Positions 21,831 to 33,360 of a stretch of DNA of 64,000 nucleotides are shown here, piece after piece. The translations under genes were made by a program, and so were the position numbers. Within the stretch, counting starts at the first letter, position 1; every line of letters starts with the position of its first letter. Below the pieces are notes generated by a model that did not search any database, was not told the origin of the DNA, and saw only the letters and a list, made by a program, of their open reading frames with translations. This DNA comes from Plectrocnemia conspersa. Lineage: Eukaryota; Arthropoda; Insecta; Trichoptera; Polycentropodidae. The DNA lies in NCBI GenBank assembly GCA_009617715.1, contig VTFK01000072.1:1426001-1490000 (forward strand). The letters are read 5' to 3'.

Positions 21831-23095
21831 CTCGAAAATTGTTTTATATTAATTTACAGTAATTTATTTGTGTTCTGTAATTGAACGTTCTCAGTCGCGG
21901 TCGAAAATTATTCTCGGATTGAATTTTTCCAACAATATTAATTAGTCCCACGAATTGTTTTACGTGGTTTGCGTGACTTCAAGTTTGTTTTCGGGTAATT
22001 TTAATAAAACACTCAGTCATTGGATGATATGAAATTAGTATAGATTAATAAGGCAGTATGATTGTACCTTATTTTTCAATACTAATATATCGAGAGTGAT
22101 ACAAAAATAAATTTATACAACTACAGGAATAAAAGACATTTTGAAAAACCAGTTCATTCATTCTCATTTTAATTGTATAGACATCGATGGCGCGAATTTG
22201 AGATAGCACTATATTTTCAGTAGCATTACTGTAGTGTCTCTGCTGGTATAATCAACACTTTAATAATTTATCGGTAGAAATGTGTGTTTACGTACATAAA
22301 CCTTCACGTTTTCGAACGGTTGACGTACGAGTTGCGTGCGCACGCTCTTGGACAAGAAAATTACACGTTGAAATTGAATAATTTCTAATACAATTATGTA
22401 AATAACCCTAGGATACTTTCTAGGCGCAATCACGACATTTTATGGAATGTCTTTGTGATACGTTGCGGTATCTGATTTTTAGATTGATGACGATGATTGT
22501 TGTAGCAATATCAGCTTATTCTCAACTTTATTATTATTTTTAAGAAGCGCATACTTTTTATGATATGCAAAGAGAGATGGTTTTAGTAATATAGACATTT
22601 ATACTTATTTTCACATATATCGTAAAAACGTATATAAAAAGTACTGGAAATAAAACCACTAATAATAAATAAATACTGATCCGAGCCACAGATATCACTG
22701 TAATACAAGGTCCAATATAAATTGGAGCAGCTCCTCTTTTTCGCTGGCGAATTCGTGTCAAGAATAGTGACTTTTTAGGGCACACTATAATCGTAAATTA
22801 TCGACGTAACTCAGTAGCAACTTCATTTAATTTATAATAATACACGTTATATCGAGAATGCCCAAATGCAATAAAGTAACAAGAAGGCGGTAGGATACAA
22901 AAACGGATACAATACGATAATGAATACTCTGTCTCCATTCAATGGAGCCAGATTGTAGAGACCTTTTTCTAATGTATGATTTAAATTTTGGTCAACTAGT
23001 CTAAAAAATTTTTTTTTTTCAAATGGAAAATAAATAGAAAACAGATAGGAGCACCACATGATTATTATTAAATCATTGCAGAAACTCATTAAGTA
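21831..23095. other. AT-rich stretch with no gene recognised
   Basis: A small CpG-containing patch lies at 22280-22360. The short frames (75-80 codons) are hydrophobic AT-driven frames and do not look like genes. Confidence 0.5.
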
Positions 23096-23099
23096 TCAC

Positions 23100-23460
23100 A
23101 CACGCACTACTGGTCGGGATTAAAACTCGACCGAGCTTCATTCAACTTCTTTTTACTTCTCTTCCATGTGTATTTTATTTTCTCGGTCCTGACCGTTGCA
23201 CCGACAACACCACACAAGAAAAGCTCATTAGCAGCGGCGCAACCGGCGCTTAGGAAGCAGTCTGATTGACGGCGTGCATAATTGCAATTTGAATAATCCG
23301 TTTCGCACTCATTTCGCACAGCCACCGACTGACCATTATCGGACAGGCAGAACGGATGAGTTTGACCAACTAATCTTTTAATTAGACTGAACGATTAGGA
23401 GGTCTTCAAAGACAATCGGAAGCGAAACATTCACAAGTCTACGACGCTACGCCGTAGGTT
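23100..23460. other. GC-richer unique block, possible conserved noncoding element
   Basis: Non-repetitive block containing ATTTGAAT- and TAATTG-type words (for example GCATAATTGCAATTTG near 23276). A 72-codon minus-strand frame has no recognisable motif. Candidate regulatory DNA. Confidence 0.3.
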
Positions 23461-24384
23461 TAAATCAATAGAAAAATAAATCAAAAACTCGTTTACATTT
23501 CTTGAATTCTTCCACTCGTTGATAATGATAATGAAAATGTTCATAATTTGTATCCACGCCTTTATTATCTCTCAGTGGTCTCGAATCGCAGCGCTAACAT
23601 TCACAATTATAATTAACAGCATTAATAATATTGAATTGGAACGTCGGTGGTTAATTATTGACTCGTTAGAGTCTCGCTCTGAAATGTGCGATTCATCAAA
23701 TAGATAAAACGCAGTTGAGATCTGCGCATGGAAAAGACATATGGAGAACATTGGCAATTAAAATGTGCAAATCGATAAGAATGCCGTTTAGTAACGAAGG
23801 TTTAACCGCAAAAAATAATATATGTTATTCAAATCGTCGATCTAATGACGATATTAATCAAAGCTGACTACAAAGTTTTATTGAAACAATACCAATTGTA
23901 TCTAATCAAAACATTCCTTAAAATAATTTATTTTTTTAAGTGTGTTTTATTTTAAAAATAAAATATCTGTCCCCAATTAGAAACTCTTTAGAAGATAAAA
24001 TCTTAAAAATGGTTAAAAATATAGTTGATTATTAAAAATACATAAAAAATACATTATAAAATAGATCAATTCAAATTTGTATCATAAACTATTAACGAAT
24101 CTCACATTATGACTGGCGATGGAAATGTTTTTTTTATTTACATATTTATCTATTGTTAATTTTCGATTGCAACATGGCGGGCGTTATTCTAACGCATTAT
24201 AACGGGTAGTGAGACTGAAATCAGTCCGTAGATTCATGACAACCATTTTATTAATTATAAAAGCGCACAATCAAAATATCGATTTTATTTTAATTATTCA
24301 TTAAGATATACTACATAAACAAGATAATGAAAATCCAGGAAATCTTAGTCTGTGATTACTAATCCCTAATTTTAATCTCTCAAA
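23461..24384. other. AT-rich stretch, nothing recognised
   Basis: AT-rich; no feature identified. Confidence 0.5.
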
Positions 24385-24620
24385 CACAATATTTATTTTA
24401 TTATATTTTTTTATTACAAATCTGACCATCGTGACTAGACAGGTTTCTCTAATGCGCCACGAAGATTAATATACAAACAATAATTATAGCATTTTACATT
24501 AAAAAAAAAAAAAAAAATATGGTGCAAACCTAAAATAAATGGGCAACATCCCACATATATATTTTTCAAGCTCCAGATTGTAAGGTTTTCAACCGCCACA
24601 AACAATTTGTTATCATCTCA
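24385..24620 (-). mobile_element. LINE 3' end, jockey-like family copy
   Basis: On the minus strand this is the 3' UTR and A-rich tail of the family at 10136-12110. ACCATCGTGACTAGACAGG near 24425 matches ACCATCGTGACCTGACAGG near 10174. Beyond it, ACAAACAATAATTATA and a poly-A run followed by ACCTAAAATAAAT and ACATCCCA match the copy at 36890-37170. Only the 3' end is recognisable. Confidence 0.8.
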
Positions 24621-24904
24621 AAAGAGTTCAAAAGTCGCGAAAGACAGACCATACACAGTATTTTCCCAACAATAAAAAATAGATCTTGGTTTGGGTTTAT
24701 AATTGAAAATATTGCACCGAATACTAGCACAATACATGAATTACTACTCTTTGTTTGGAAAGGACGATATCAAGACAATACATTCTACCCTACGTATATT
24801 ACTATTATTCTACCCTTTGGTTACCAATCGCCGGAGTGAATATTTAGACCGTTTATTTTATTATGCGTAAAACACATTTTATATTAAGTGTCCTAGAATT
24901 CACC

Positions 24905-25140
24905 GGAGCTGTCTAAAACCAGCATTATAAAATATATGACACTGAAGTAACAGCATCATTACAGGAACACATCACGACATTACAGCCGACAATAATACAA
25001 CTTGACATGCCAGCGAAGACTCTCCGATTTTTTAAGACTTACTATTTAAAATCTACCGCCTGATAACGACATCTACATTTCTCTATATTTGTGATAATTT
25101 TTATATGTTCATAAAATAAACAGTTACGGCGTTCATTTTG
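24905..25140. repeat. Dispersed repeat family of unknown type, copy 1
   Basis: Aligns in the same orientation with 36260-36490. Shared blocks include CCGACAATAAT-CAACT, CCAGCGAAGACT, the CATTTC..ATATTTGTG region and a CGGCG end. It sits just past a segment with an arm similar to the 13.57-kb inverted repeat. No coding frame; the class is unknown. Confidence 0.65.
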
Positions 25141-25375
25141 TCTTTAGATATACACTCCTTCAGACTCAAAACTCGAAATGAATTAAAATATACTTTTACT
25201 GTAAAGATTTAAATTTAGCAAAGTACAATTAACGTGTCAATATAATAAAACGTTAAGTTTTACTGGATTCAAAAAAGCTTTCGCAATTCGTGTGAATCGA
25301 ACTCGTCTCTAGTCAAACCGCAAGCCATGACATAAACAGTCACCTTCATCCGGCTATATAATGTTATAAAGTTAT
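25141..25375. other. AT-rich spacer
   Basis: No feature seen. Confidence 0.4.
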
Positions 25376-25379
25376 ATGT

Positions 25380-25705
25380 AATTATGCGAGTCGCTTCGGT
25401 CGCCGTCGTAAAGTATACCGATAGCCGTACTGGAGTGACTTTTATTCGTCGCCATCGGTATCGTATCGCCGCTCCGGGATTATGACATTAAAATGCAAAT
25501 ATCGGAAGCTGACTGCCGTTCGTCACGCGATTTTCAGCAGCGCCGAACTCTGAAGGGCTTTTTAGCACTTTTCGAAAGCGTTTACAAGTATAGCGCAACG
25601 GGTGTGCTGCGAGAGGATGCTGCTTTTTGGCTTCATTACTGGACGCGTCACGCGAAAATGGGGAGCTGTTAACATATTATTCGGACCTTTATGTGTGTGC
25701 GCAAT
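25380..25705. other. GC-richer unique block, possible conserved noncoding element
   Basis: CpG-containing block with ATGCAAAT (POU octamer-like) at about 25492 and GATTATGACATTAAAA beside it. No coding frame or repeat partner. A reasonable enhancer candidate by composition and motif content. Confidence 0.3.
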
Positions 25706-26184
25706 CCGAAAATAAACACACAAAAAACACATTATAACATAACGAGTGTTGCCAATTTATGATTTTTCGAAAAGACGATTGTATGGATGGTAGGATCCAG
25801 CTGCGAAGGTACGATGTGATAAATAATAAGATTCAAAATGGAAAATATTTGCTAAATACTTATGTATAAGCGTCATACGGGAACAGAATAACCACTCCTC
25901 TGTATCTTTTCCCGATCATTTCGAAACATTTTAAATTTTCGTTAATCCGCTCTTTAGAATCTAATTTATCGATTTCCGCGTTAGGAAGAATCTTTGTCCA
26001 GGATCGAACTGTTATTAGATCGTCATATATAAAAAATAAAACTGATAATTAGAATTGAAATAAAATAATTTTAATAAGACTATGGTCACAAAATATTTGC
26101 ATTTATATCAAATTATTGAAAATTAAAATTAGTATTTTTAACTCCAATCAAAATATTAATATTAATCTTAACAATGACAGCCAC
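25706..26184. other. AT-rich stretch, nothing recognised
   Basis: No feature identified. Confidence 0.5.
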
Positions 26185-26455
26185 AACGGCAACAGACTCG
26201 AATTTTTGTAAATAAAAATTCGCTCTTAATAAAAACCAGCCTCAGCTGCAGAGTAACATGTATATTAATCATACATCATATTACACATAATAATTTATAA
26301 TGAATTATAGATGTGACTGATTCCTATGGTTTTAATACATACTTGTATGTATTTATTATGTCTGATAACCTTACCTAGTTGGTACAGATTTACTCCTTTG
26401 TAACGCATTGGGCTTACGCCTATCAGGTTAAAACGTAATATTTATAAAAAAATAT
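26185..26455 (+). mobile_element. tRNA-derived SINE, copy 2 (5' truncated)
   Basis: Matches the body of the SINE at 5309-5640: AACGGCA..CTCGAATTT at the start, AAAACCAGC and AGCTGCAG, then TTGTATGTATTTATTATGTC, GGTACAGAT and a similar end with GTAACGCATTG. The tRNA-like head is missing or unrecognisable. Divergence between copies is high, so the family is old. Confidence 0.72.
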
Positions 26456-26750
26456 TCCCAAAGGAAAAGAAATATCAATAGGGACACATTCTACCATATA
26501 CATACATATATGCAGCAAGTTATCTGGTTATGTAGGTGACTAAATAAAGAATGGACCCCATAAAAAGTGTATATGTATAAATCAATGTTTTTAAGATCGA
26601 CAATTATTAACTATAATATGTTAATATGTACCATTTCCATCTTGGCACATTTTGATTTCTTAACATTCTATTGGAAAAGTGTGAGAATATCTAAAGACTG
26701 ATACTTTATGGTTTGTTGTCAACATTTTATTTTAGATGTTGTGTTCTAGC
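26456..26750. other. AT-rich spacer
   Basis: No feature seen. Confidence 0.4.
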
Positions 26751-26754
26751 AGTC

Positions 26755-27180
26755 CCATTTAAAAGTATCGACCCACAGTCACCGCATACCCGAGTTAATT
26801 CGTCGTTGTCTCCGCAACACAGTCAAATCGATCGGAGGCGAGAGGCGCGTTTATCCCAAAAGCAAACTCGATCAGGCCGCGGCGGCTGTGGCGGGTAAAA
26901 AACCGTTTAACATAATTCACGTAAAAATATTCACGGAGCCCCTCGCGGGGTTCGGCGATTGGGGCCCTTGTCGCCGTCGACCGAAGGGCGGGTTCGGCGC
27001 GGCTCGTCGCGGGGTTTCAATATTAAAAAACAAAATTGGTTTGATTTATCGCGGCAGTGAATCGGCGCTGGGGGAGCGAGACGAAAGCTGTTTCGTTCGC
27101 ACCTTGTTATGTGTGCATACCTCTCGCCTATTATTGTTATTAAATAACATTGAAAGCTGACGTGTCCGAACCGTTGCATA
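26755..27180. other. GC- and CpG-rich block containing one copy of a local duplication
   Basis: One of the most GC-rich parts of the window (GCCGCGGCGG near 26876, CGCGGGGTTCGGCG near 26945). Short frames on both strands (61-90 codons) overlap and do not resemble proteins. The segment 27025-27112 is repeated at 27653-27735. Candidate promoter, noncoding exon or conserved element. Confidence 0.35.
27025..27112 (+). repeat. Direct repeat, copy A of a GC-rich block
   Basis: Shares about 85 bp with 27653-27735 at high identity, including TTGATTTATCGCGGC, GTGAATCGGCGCTG and TTCGCACCTTGTT. Copy A carries about four extra bases. The two copies are 628 bp apart in direct orientation, and the surrounding sequence does not align. 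Confidence 0.88.
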
Positions 27181-27652
27181 AGCGACAGGTGCTGTCTATC
27201 ATCATATTTGGCACAGCATTAAAATATTTAAATACAAAATATATTGAGAGAAAAAAAAGCTACCTAGTAAACAGATATAGTGTTAACTCTTTTGGAAATT
27301 CTACCGTTTTCGCTAGGATAAGCATAGAGAAAACAGGCGGAATTTAACAAAATTATATTGTGATAAATATGATATATAAATGAGGGATTTTTAATAATGA
27401 AACGAGTGTAAGAACATTCATTGTGTGATGTTAAAGAGCAGGCGTTCTTATACGATATTGGAATCAAGAAACTCGTTCGCAGGCTCACCAAAAGCGTTGA
27501 GATCTATGGTGACTATGTTGAAAGATAAATAATGGTTATTCTATTATATTAACTTTTTGAATATCCCTCGTATAGAATGACGTAATCGTGCTTCTTATTT
27601 GAAGTAAAACTTTGAGGGCCATCAACTGCCCTATCTCTCTAATACGAGCTTT

Positions 27653-27735
27653 AAAACAAAATTAGCTTGATTTATCGCGGCGGTGAATCGGCGCTGAGGG
27701 AGCGAGACAAAAGTTGTTCGCACCTTGTTCGCGGG
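27653..27735 (+). repeat. Direct repeat, copy B of a GC-rich block
   Basis: Second copy of 27025-27112. It is followed by further GC-rich sequence (to about 27850) that includes a short ATG-initiated frame near 27739 ending at a GTAAGA donor-like site at about 27827; I do not call that an exon. Confidence 0.88.
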
Positions 27736-27850
27736 TGATGCATGCGCGATCACGGACCGAGACAAAAAGCGGGCCCCGAGACATTAACACCTTCGACGCC
27801 AACGTGCCTCATCCCCCGTGGCCGTAAGAAAGTCTCCCGCTCTCTATTGA

Positions 27851-29545
27851 GATTCGGTAAAAACGAAGATCGAATTCTATAACACTAAATTACAAGCTAT
27901 CTGCAATCTATCGCAGATGTGTGCAACCTGTTTTTCAATGCAGATGAAATACTGAACTTTAAAGAAGAATTTTACTACTTATTATATAAATTGAAATTAA
28001 GCACATATTAAAAATTTACTCGTATACGTTAATTTAGTCGTTACTGTTTCTACGTACTTCATCGGTGGCGTAATAACGGCGAATCAATTTTAATACTGAA
28101 GCAAAGATGGGTGCAGTGGTTGAAAAAAGAGCTTCCCAATTAACCGGCATATGCTTTATACTATGTATAAATGATTAAAACAAAAAGGAGTGGGTATCAT
28201 ATATCTGGTAACGAGATTTAACGCAAATTCTTTGCTTAACCCGATCGGTTATGTGTGCTTGTATCGTTTTTTGATCATATTACAACTTATCGAAATATAC
28301 ATTGAAGCTAACTTATATGTATTTAATAACTATTAAATGTTTCAGCAAATTTATAATGTTGTAACACTACATTATTTAAATTAATTTTGGTTATCAAATT
28401 TATATTTTTAAATGAAATAAAAGCCGAAAAACGGTACGTGAAGATGCATAAATGATTGAAAACTCTATTTAATTTTTTTTAATGTTATAATCATTAATAT
28501 ATGTGTCGACAAAATTATTCCATAAAAATGGTATTGATCTTATGTTTGCAGTAGTACTTTACTACACGGATTCACCCACGATTTGGATATCCTTACAGTT
28601 AAATGGATATGTCTGTGGTGAAATTATATTTAAACGGTTCAACATTTGCCAGAGCCATTTAAAAAATTTTTTTTGAGAAGGATAAGAAAGTGTAATAACA
28701 CATTTAAAAAAATAGAAAACACGTCTTGAAAACGAGTGCTTCTAAAGAACTTACAATTTTTGCAAGACGTCAGGGTCAACAACAATTAAGAGCTACGCCG
28801 GACAGTAGATCTTGAATCGTCAAACAGAGCAGAGAAGATAGTGGTAATTTAGTGTAAGCTAACCAGGCACGAGGTTCGGTTCCGGTTTTTGTAAATATAT
28901 GAAAATATTAAATACTATTTCAAAAACTAATAAAAAATATTAATTCATCTGTTTTTTTTATATTTGATTGAACTTTGTCAGCAACGGAAAACACGCGTTC
29001 ACTTACTATTGAAGTAGGTTAAATTGATAGCTTGCAATTGAAGTTTTTTTTAGAATGTAGAAGTAGCAAGTGTTTTAACGATTCTCACGGGTCGTTCGTA
29101 ATAAAATATATATTTCTTAAATTAATGCATTTTAGATCTAGCTTATTAAAGCTAGCTTATTAGCAAAAACTAAGATGCTCCCACTCCCCCCCACCCCCCA
29201 TATAATATTAACATACATTACAATAGAATAATCAAATATTTTCGCCTAATTTATAAACGTTAAAATTTTGTATCCTAAACATCATACGAACAGTTTAGAT
29301 ATGTAAAAAATAACCGAGTACCCGTTCAAAATTATTCGGTTTTCGGATGTTTTAAGAAGGCCGGATATTTTTTTAGTTTTAACCGATTTAGAAATCCTAA
29401 GGCCGCTATTTGCCAAGATCTCGTCCTTTGCCGGCTACTCCATTGAAGACTCCATCAAGACGACAGTAATTCGACTAAATAATATTAGCAATGTTAACCA
29501 TAAATTATTCAGTTTAGTTCTCGTAATGTTCCCCTGATATTTTTT
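27851..29545. other. AT-rich stretch, nothing recognised
   Basis: Mostly AT-rich. At 28866-28883 a B-box-like GGTTCGGTTCC occurs, but no convincing tRNA or SINE structure surrounds it. Confidence 0.4.
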
Positions 29546-29549
29546 GTCA

Positions 29550-30060
29550 AGTTAGAGGGGAGGGTCGAAGTTCCGCCATTGCGCCAGAAGCAGGAAAAAA
29601 GCGTCGCCGGTGCGGCGCGGAGGTGTCGGCATCTCGGGCCAGCTGTTGCGGCCGCTGCGGCCAATTATTTGCGCAAAAGCGGAAGATGTGCGCATTCGGC
29701 ACTCGATAAGGCTGCGGCGAAGAGGTGAGCGAGAGGGCATCGAGCGGGAGCGGGACGCCGCCAGCACCTTTTATGTATGATTTATGCCGTGGCAGATACC
29801 CGAGAGCCAATTTCGCCGTTCCCTTTTTCGCTTTAAACTCGCGAATCTCGCGCGCCGCGCGCAAATTGTGAGAGTCTCGCCGATCGCATTGTTCGATTTG
29901 CGCCAATTGCGCCAATGCCCGTGACCCGGGCCCGTGTAATCGTCGTTGTTTTCGCAGAAGACGGGGGGAAGACAAACAATAACGCGTTCGATGTTGTGGT
30001 GAGTAAACCCCGAGAAGGACCCTTAATTTTAAACTTTTTATCCCGGTATTAGGCATCATA
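29550..30060. other. GC- and CpG-rich unique block
   Basis: The longest GC-rich block in the window, with many CGCG and GCGGC words. A 170-codon minus-strand frame crosses it, but it is basic, Arg/Pro/Ser-rich and without domain motifs, as expected from high GC. A plus-strand segment 29958-29998 sits between a good acceptor (GTTGTTTTCGCAG) and a good donor (GTG/GTGAGT) and could be a 41-nt microexon. Promoter, CpG-rich exon or conserved element are the alternatives. Confidence 0.3.
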
Positions 30061-32020
30061 TTTATTTATGCTTCTCAGTTAGATTTTCTACATATTAATA
30101 TAACTAAGCTTAAAAATCAAAATCTGAAAACGGCATAAGTGTCCTAGGGTGTCGATTAAACTTTAATTTAAAATTGAAAGAGGTGTTTAACCTTGGGTTC
30201 TGAGCAATCCAAGCTCTGGTAAAAAAATGTCCAATTTGTCGTCTTTAATAACCCTTGCCAAAATCCAATGAATCGGCTTTACCTACTTTGGCGAGAATTA
30301 GTAGATTTGACATAATCATTGAAAAAATCTGTACGGTAGAGGATGAACCGTAAGGTTTTACATTTTTGAAATCGTTTTTCAGCGGGAACCGCACGAAGGA
30401 AGGCCGGGCGGACGATAGCCCGCGAGAATTTGGTATTTGGAAATTTAGTCGCAATGGATCACTTTACGGGGGAACGAATACCGTTCTGCGTATAACAGTT
30501 TTTCAAAAACAAATATTCTTATGTGATTGATCGCTGCTTGTTTCACGCTCTCTGCCGATTACACAGTGTGAATCAACATCCAAATATTAATTTAATTAAA
30601 TAGTGACTCAGGTATATCCTCCTTTAAGAGAAAATTAATATTATTTCTTTACAATTATTTTCATTATGTAAAACATCACTATTTATATTATAACCTCAAA
30701 GAGCTCAGAAAATAAACGGTTAACATACATATCTTAATATGAAATTAAAGAATGGATTAGAGACCTAAAGTTAAACGCAATAATGGTTCAGTTGAAAGAC
30801 CTGGATTTCGTGTCAAATTAAATGCTTAAAGTAAAACTTAAAATGAAATATTAAAAATACACATTCACTGTAACATATAAATGTATTTCTCTATGAGCCT
30901 AAGTGGCTTATTATTACAGGTTTTTAATGTCTAATATATATGACTTGGCTGGATTTTAAATAAGCATCACGATATTACTCCGAGAGATTTGGAAAACCTA
31001 GACTGTAATGATCGATCGAAATTATAATTATAAATTAATTACTAATTCAGATCTCGTACACGATAAAAATGGGATTAAAAACCAAGTTTTCAGGTAACAG
31101 TCGCCGACTGTTACCACTCGTTTATCGTGCTGGCTATATAGATAAAATATTTTTTGGTATCAAAAGCCCTTAAAGTATGAATTATATTATATGATACATG
31201 CAGCTAAAGATATTTTTAAATTTAAACCTCTACAAATTAAATATTTCAATAATTATCTTAAAAATAAACATTTCCACAATTTTTTTGAATTATAAATCGT
31301 TAAAAAATATCATACCAAACGATTTTAACATAATATTAAAATGTAGAAAACAATAATTAAAATAATCTTAGTATTAACAAAAGGATAAAAAAACTTTCCA
31401 TTGATTCTCCAACGATATCTATAAATTTATATTTCGTAGCTACTGGCCTAAAATTTATCTGGGCGGTCATCTTTCATTTGACATGCTAAGATCAGATATT
31501 CTGGTTGAGCTTTTCTGCCGGCACGCTTAGCGGGTGCTCAATTGAGCGTGACTAATTGATAAGCCGGTATGATTTATTAATCACTTCTTGACACACTACC
31601 GAATTTAACTTTATATTATTAAGATATTTAATTAATTAAGCCATCGATGGCGTTTCTATCGTGCTAAAGGCACGTGAAAATAAAAATACATATATAAAAG
31701 TAAACCGCAACAGATGATGACAAAAAGTTGATTTTTTATACGAGTTTTTATTACACCCATAGTGCATTTTAGAATCGCCTATCAAACATATGGCGTTACA
31801 TAGTCACGCGACTCAATTTATCTCAAATCAATCATAGATAGTACCCTAAAACCCTAAAAGTATACTACAATAAGCAATAAAAATATTAACTAGAAATATC
31901 ATCATAGAACAATATGTGCATGTTCTTGTACACTACACAAAATACGAGGGATATTTGGAAAGTTCAGTGAAAATGGAAGCAATTTTTACTCGGTTGGAAA
32001 TATTCCAGTTTTATATAAAA
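30061..32020. other. AT-rich stretch with one minor GC-richer patch
   Basis: A patch at 30240-30560 is GC-richer, with a 69-codon minus-strand frame without motifs; another unique patch lies at 31440-31680. No gene or repeat recognised. Confidence 0.4.
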
Positions 32021-32022
32021 TA

Positions 32023-32248
32023 CAGAGGTACCTCGACTTACGAACCGCTTTCGAGACACGATTTACCCGAGTGGTTTTTGATGTTACTGCGTCGCATTTG
32101 TCTGAAATACGTTGTAAATAGCGGTGGAACGACGCACGCTGCGCGTCAATTTATTTCGGTATTTATTTAATCAATAATATGAAATGAGAAACTGGGTTTC
32201 GAGATACGAACCAGTCGAAAACGAAGTTCTTAAGTCGAGGTACCACTG
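32023..32248. mobile_element. TA-flanked MITE, pogo/Tigger-like ends
   Basis: A 226-bp element flanked by TA on both sides (32021-32022 and 32249-32250). The left end is CAGAGGTACCTCGACTTACG; the right end, reverse complemented, is CAGTGGTACCTCGACTTAAG, so the inverted repeats match in 18 of 20 bases. TA target sites with CAGTGGTACCTCG-type ends are typical of non-autonomous Tc1/mariner-superfamily elements of the pogo/Tigger kind. No transposase inside; the overlapping 84-codon plus-strand frame is incidental. Confidence 0.88.
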
Positions 32249-32600
32249 TATAGTAAAGTTTACCAAGCCCCAGCAGCAAGATTATGGATTTAAAATGGCC
32301 ACGTTGAAACCTGCAATGCATTAAAATGCGAGGTTTGTTTAATGATCGCTAAAATTTATTTAATACGTAGGGATCGAGAAATTAGTCCCTAGTCTCATTA
32401 TGATTATGGTAAATATATAATAAACTCATATAATGCTTTAGAAATATTTTTTTATACTTAATGTCTCCCGCATTTGAAATCCGACTCCAGCGTTACAACA
32501 AACAAGTAAGTTAGACACATAGTTTCGAGTACTATAGTGCGTATTTTTAGAATTCAATCAAAAAACAAACTCAGACGAACCGAGATCGAATCTAGCGTTT
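32249..32600. other. AT-rich spacer after the MITE
   Basis: No feature beyond a small AGGGA/TCCCT hairpin near 32370. Confidence 0.4.
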
Positions 32601-32604
32601 CAAT

Positions 32605-32923
32605 TTTATAAACTGATATTTTAATTACGGCCGCAATAAATCAATATGTGTGTATATGAAACAGGATTTGGCGCCGTATCTTTTGATATGGCCGCGTTGA
32701 AAATTGAATGTGTGGACTATTTGACAGGCGATTAAGAAAAAAACGCGGCTGTAAGAAATATTAATGAGCGGTCGCTGTGTTGAAAACAAATTTTTATACT
32801 TGATAGTGCGAATCGTCGGAAGTTACATTTTAACGACAAAATAATCCGCGATTAACACGATCGAGACGAAATATGACTTCGATCGAGAAACGCTGTTGGG
32901 CCATTAATAATTGAGTTACTAAC
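32605..32923. other. Unique block downstream of candidate exon
   Basis: Less AT-rich, non-repetitive. Contains TTGACAGGCG (Meis/Hth-like TGACAG) near 32720 and several TTAAT/ATTAA cores. Would be intron next to the exon at 32924-32989. Confidence 0.3.
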
Positions 32924-32989
32924 CTCGATAAAAGCACTAGCAAAACGAATCCGAATAAAGCGCTTAATGAAAACTTAGTCCTGACATAC
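32924..32989 (-). CDS. Candidate exon coding a hydrophobic signal or membrane segment
   Basis: Minus strand, 66 nt. Upstream is a near-ideal acceptor: a T-rich tract ending TTTATTTATTTTTCAG (AG at 32990-32991). The donor is CGAG/GTTAGT (GT at 32922-32923). Of three frames, two hit stops; the open one enters with one base, codes 21 residues and leaves two bases. The peptide is YVRTKFSLSALFGF then VLLVLLS: two positive charges followed by an uninterrupted 15-residue hydrophobic core, as in a signal peptide or type II membrane anchor. No Met lies within it, so the start would come from an upstream exon. The exit phase fits the candidate exon at 20100-20181. Gene identity unknown. Confidence 0.42.
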
Positions 32990-32999
32990 CTGAAAAATA

Positions 33000-33360
33000 A
33001 ATAAAAAATAAATTAAAATAATTTCATAAATTATACAAATATTGTTTATTATTAAAAAATAAAATCTATTATATTGGTTATTATTTCGAAAAAAACATTT
33101 GTTAAATGGCAGTTATAAAATTTGTTATTTTACTATAAATTATGGAGGCAGTGCATTCAGGATAATGAGAAAAATATAGTAGTCGATAGGAACGAATAGC
33201 GTCATATGGTGGAACAGACCAAACCAAAGCGTATTGTAACGCAAATATCATATAACAATAACAACATATTTTATTTTTTAACCCTTCATTTGGATCTAAT
33301 TGCAAAAATACGTACAGGAATGCATTTATGTGTGAATTTTTTTATGTTTCGTATTATTTT
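33000..33360. other. AT-rich stretch, intronic if the 32.9-kb exon is real
   Basis: Contains the pyrimidine tract (on the minus strand) before the candidate exon. Otherwise no feature. Confidence 0.4.

Noticed and set aside
28820..28885. tRNA-derived SINE head around GGTTCGGTTCC
   Set aside because: No A box at a plausible distance and no second copy in the window.
29547..30059. 170-codon minus-strand open frame in GC-rich DNA
   Set aside because: Arg/Pro/Ser-rich, no domain, overlapped by another frame; long frames are expected where GC is high.
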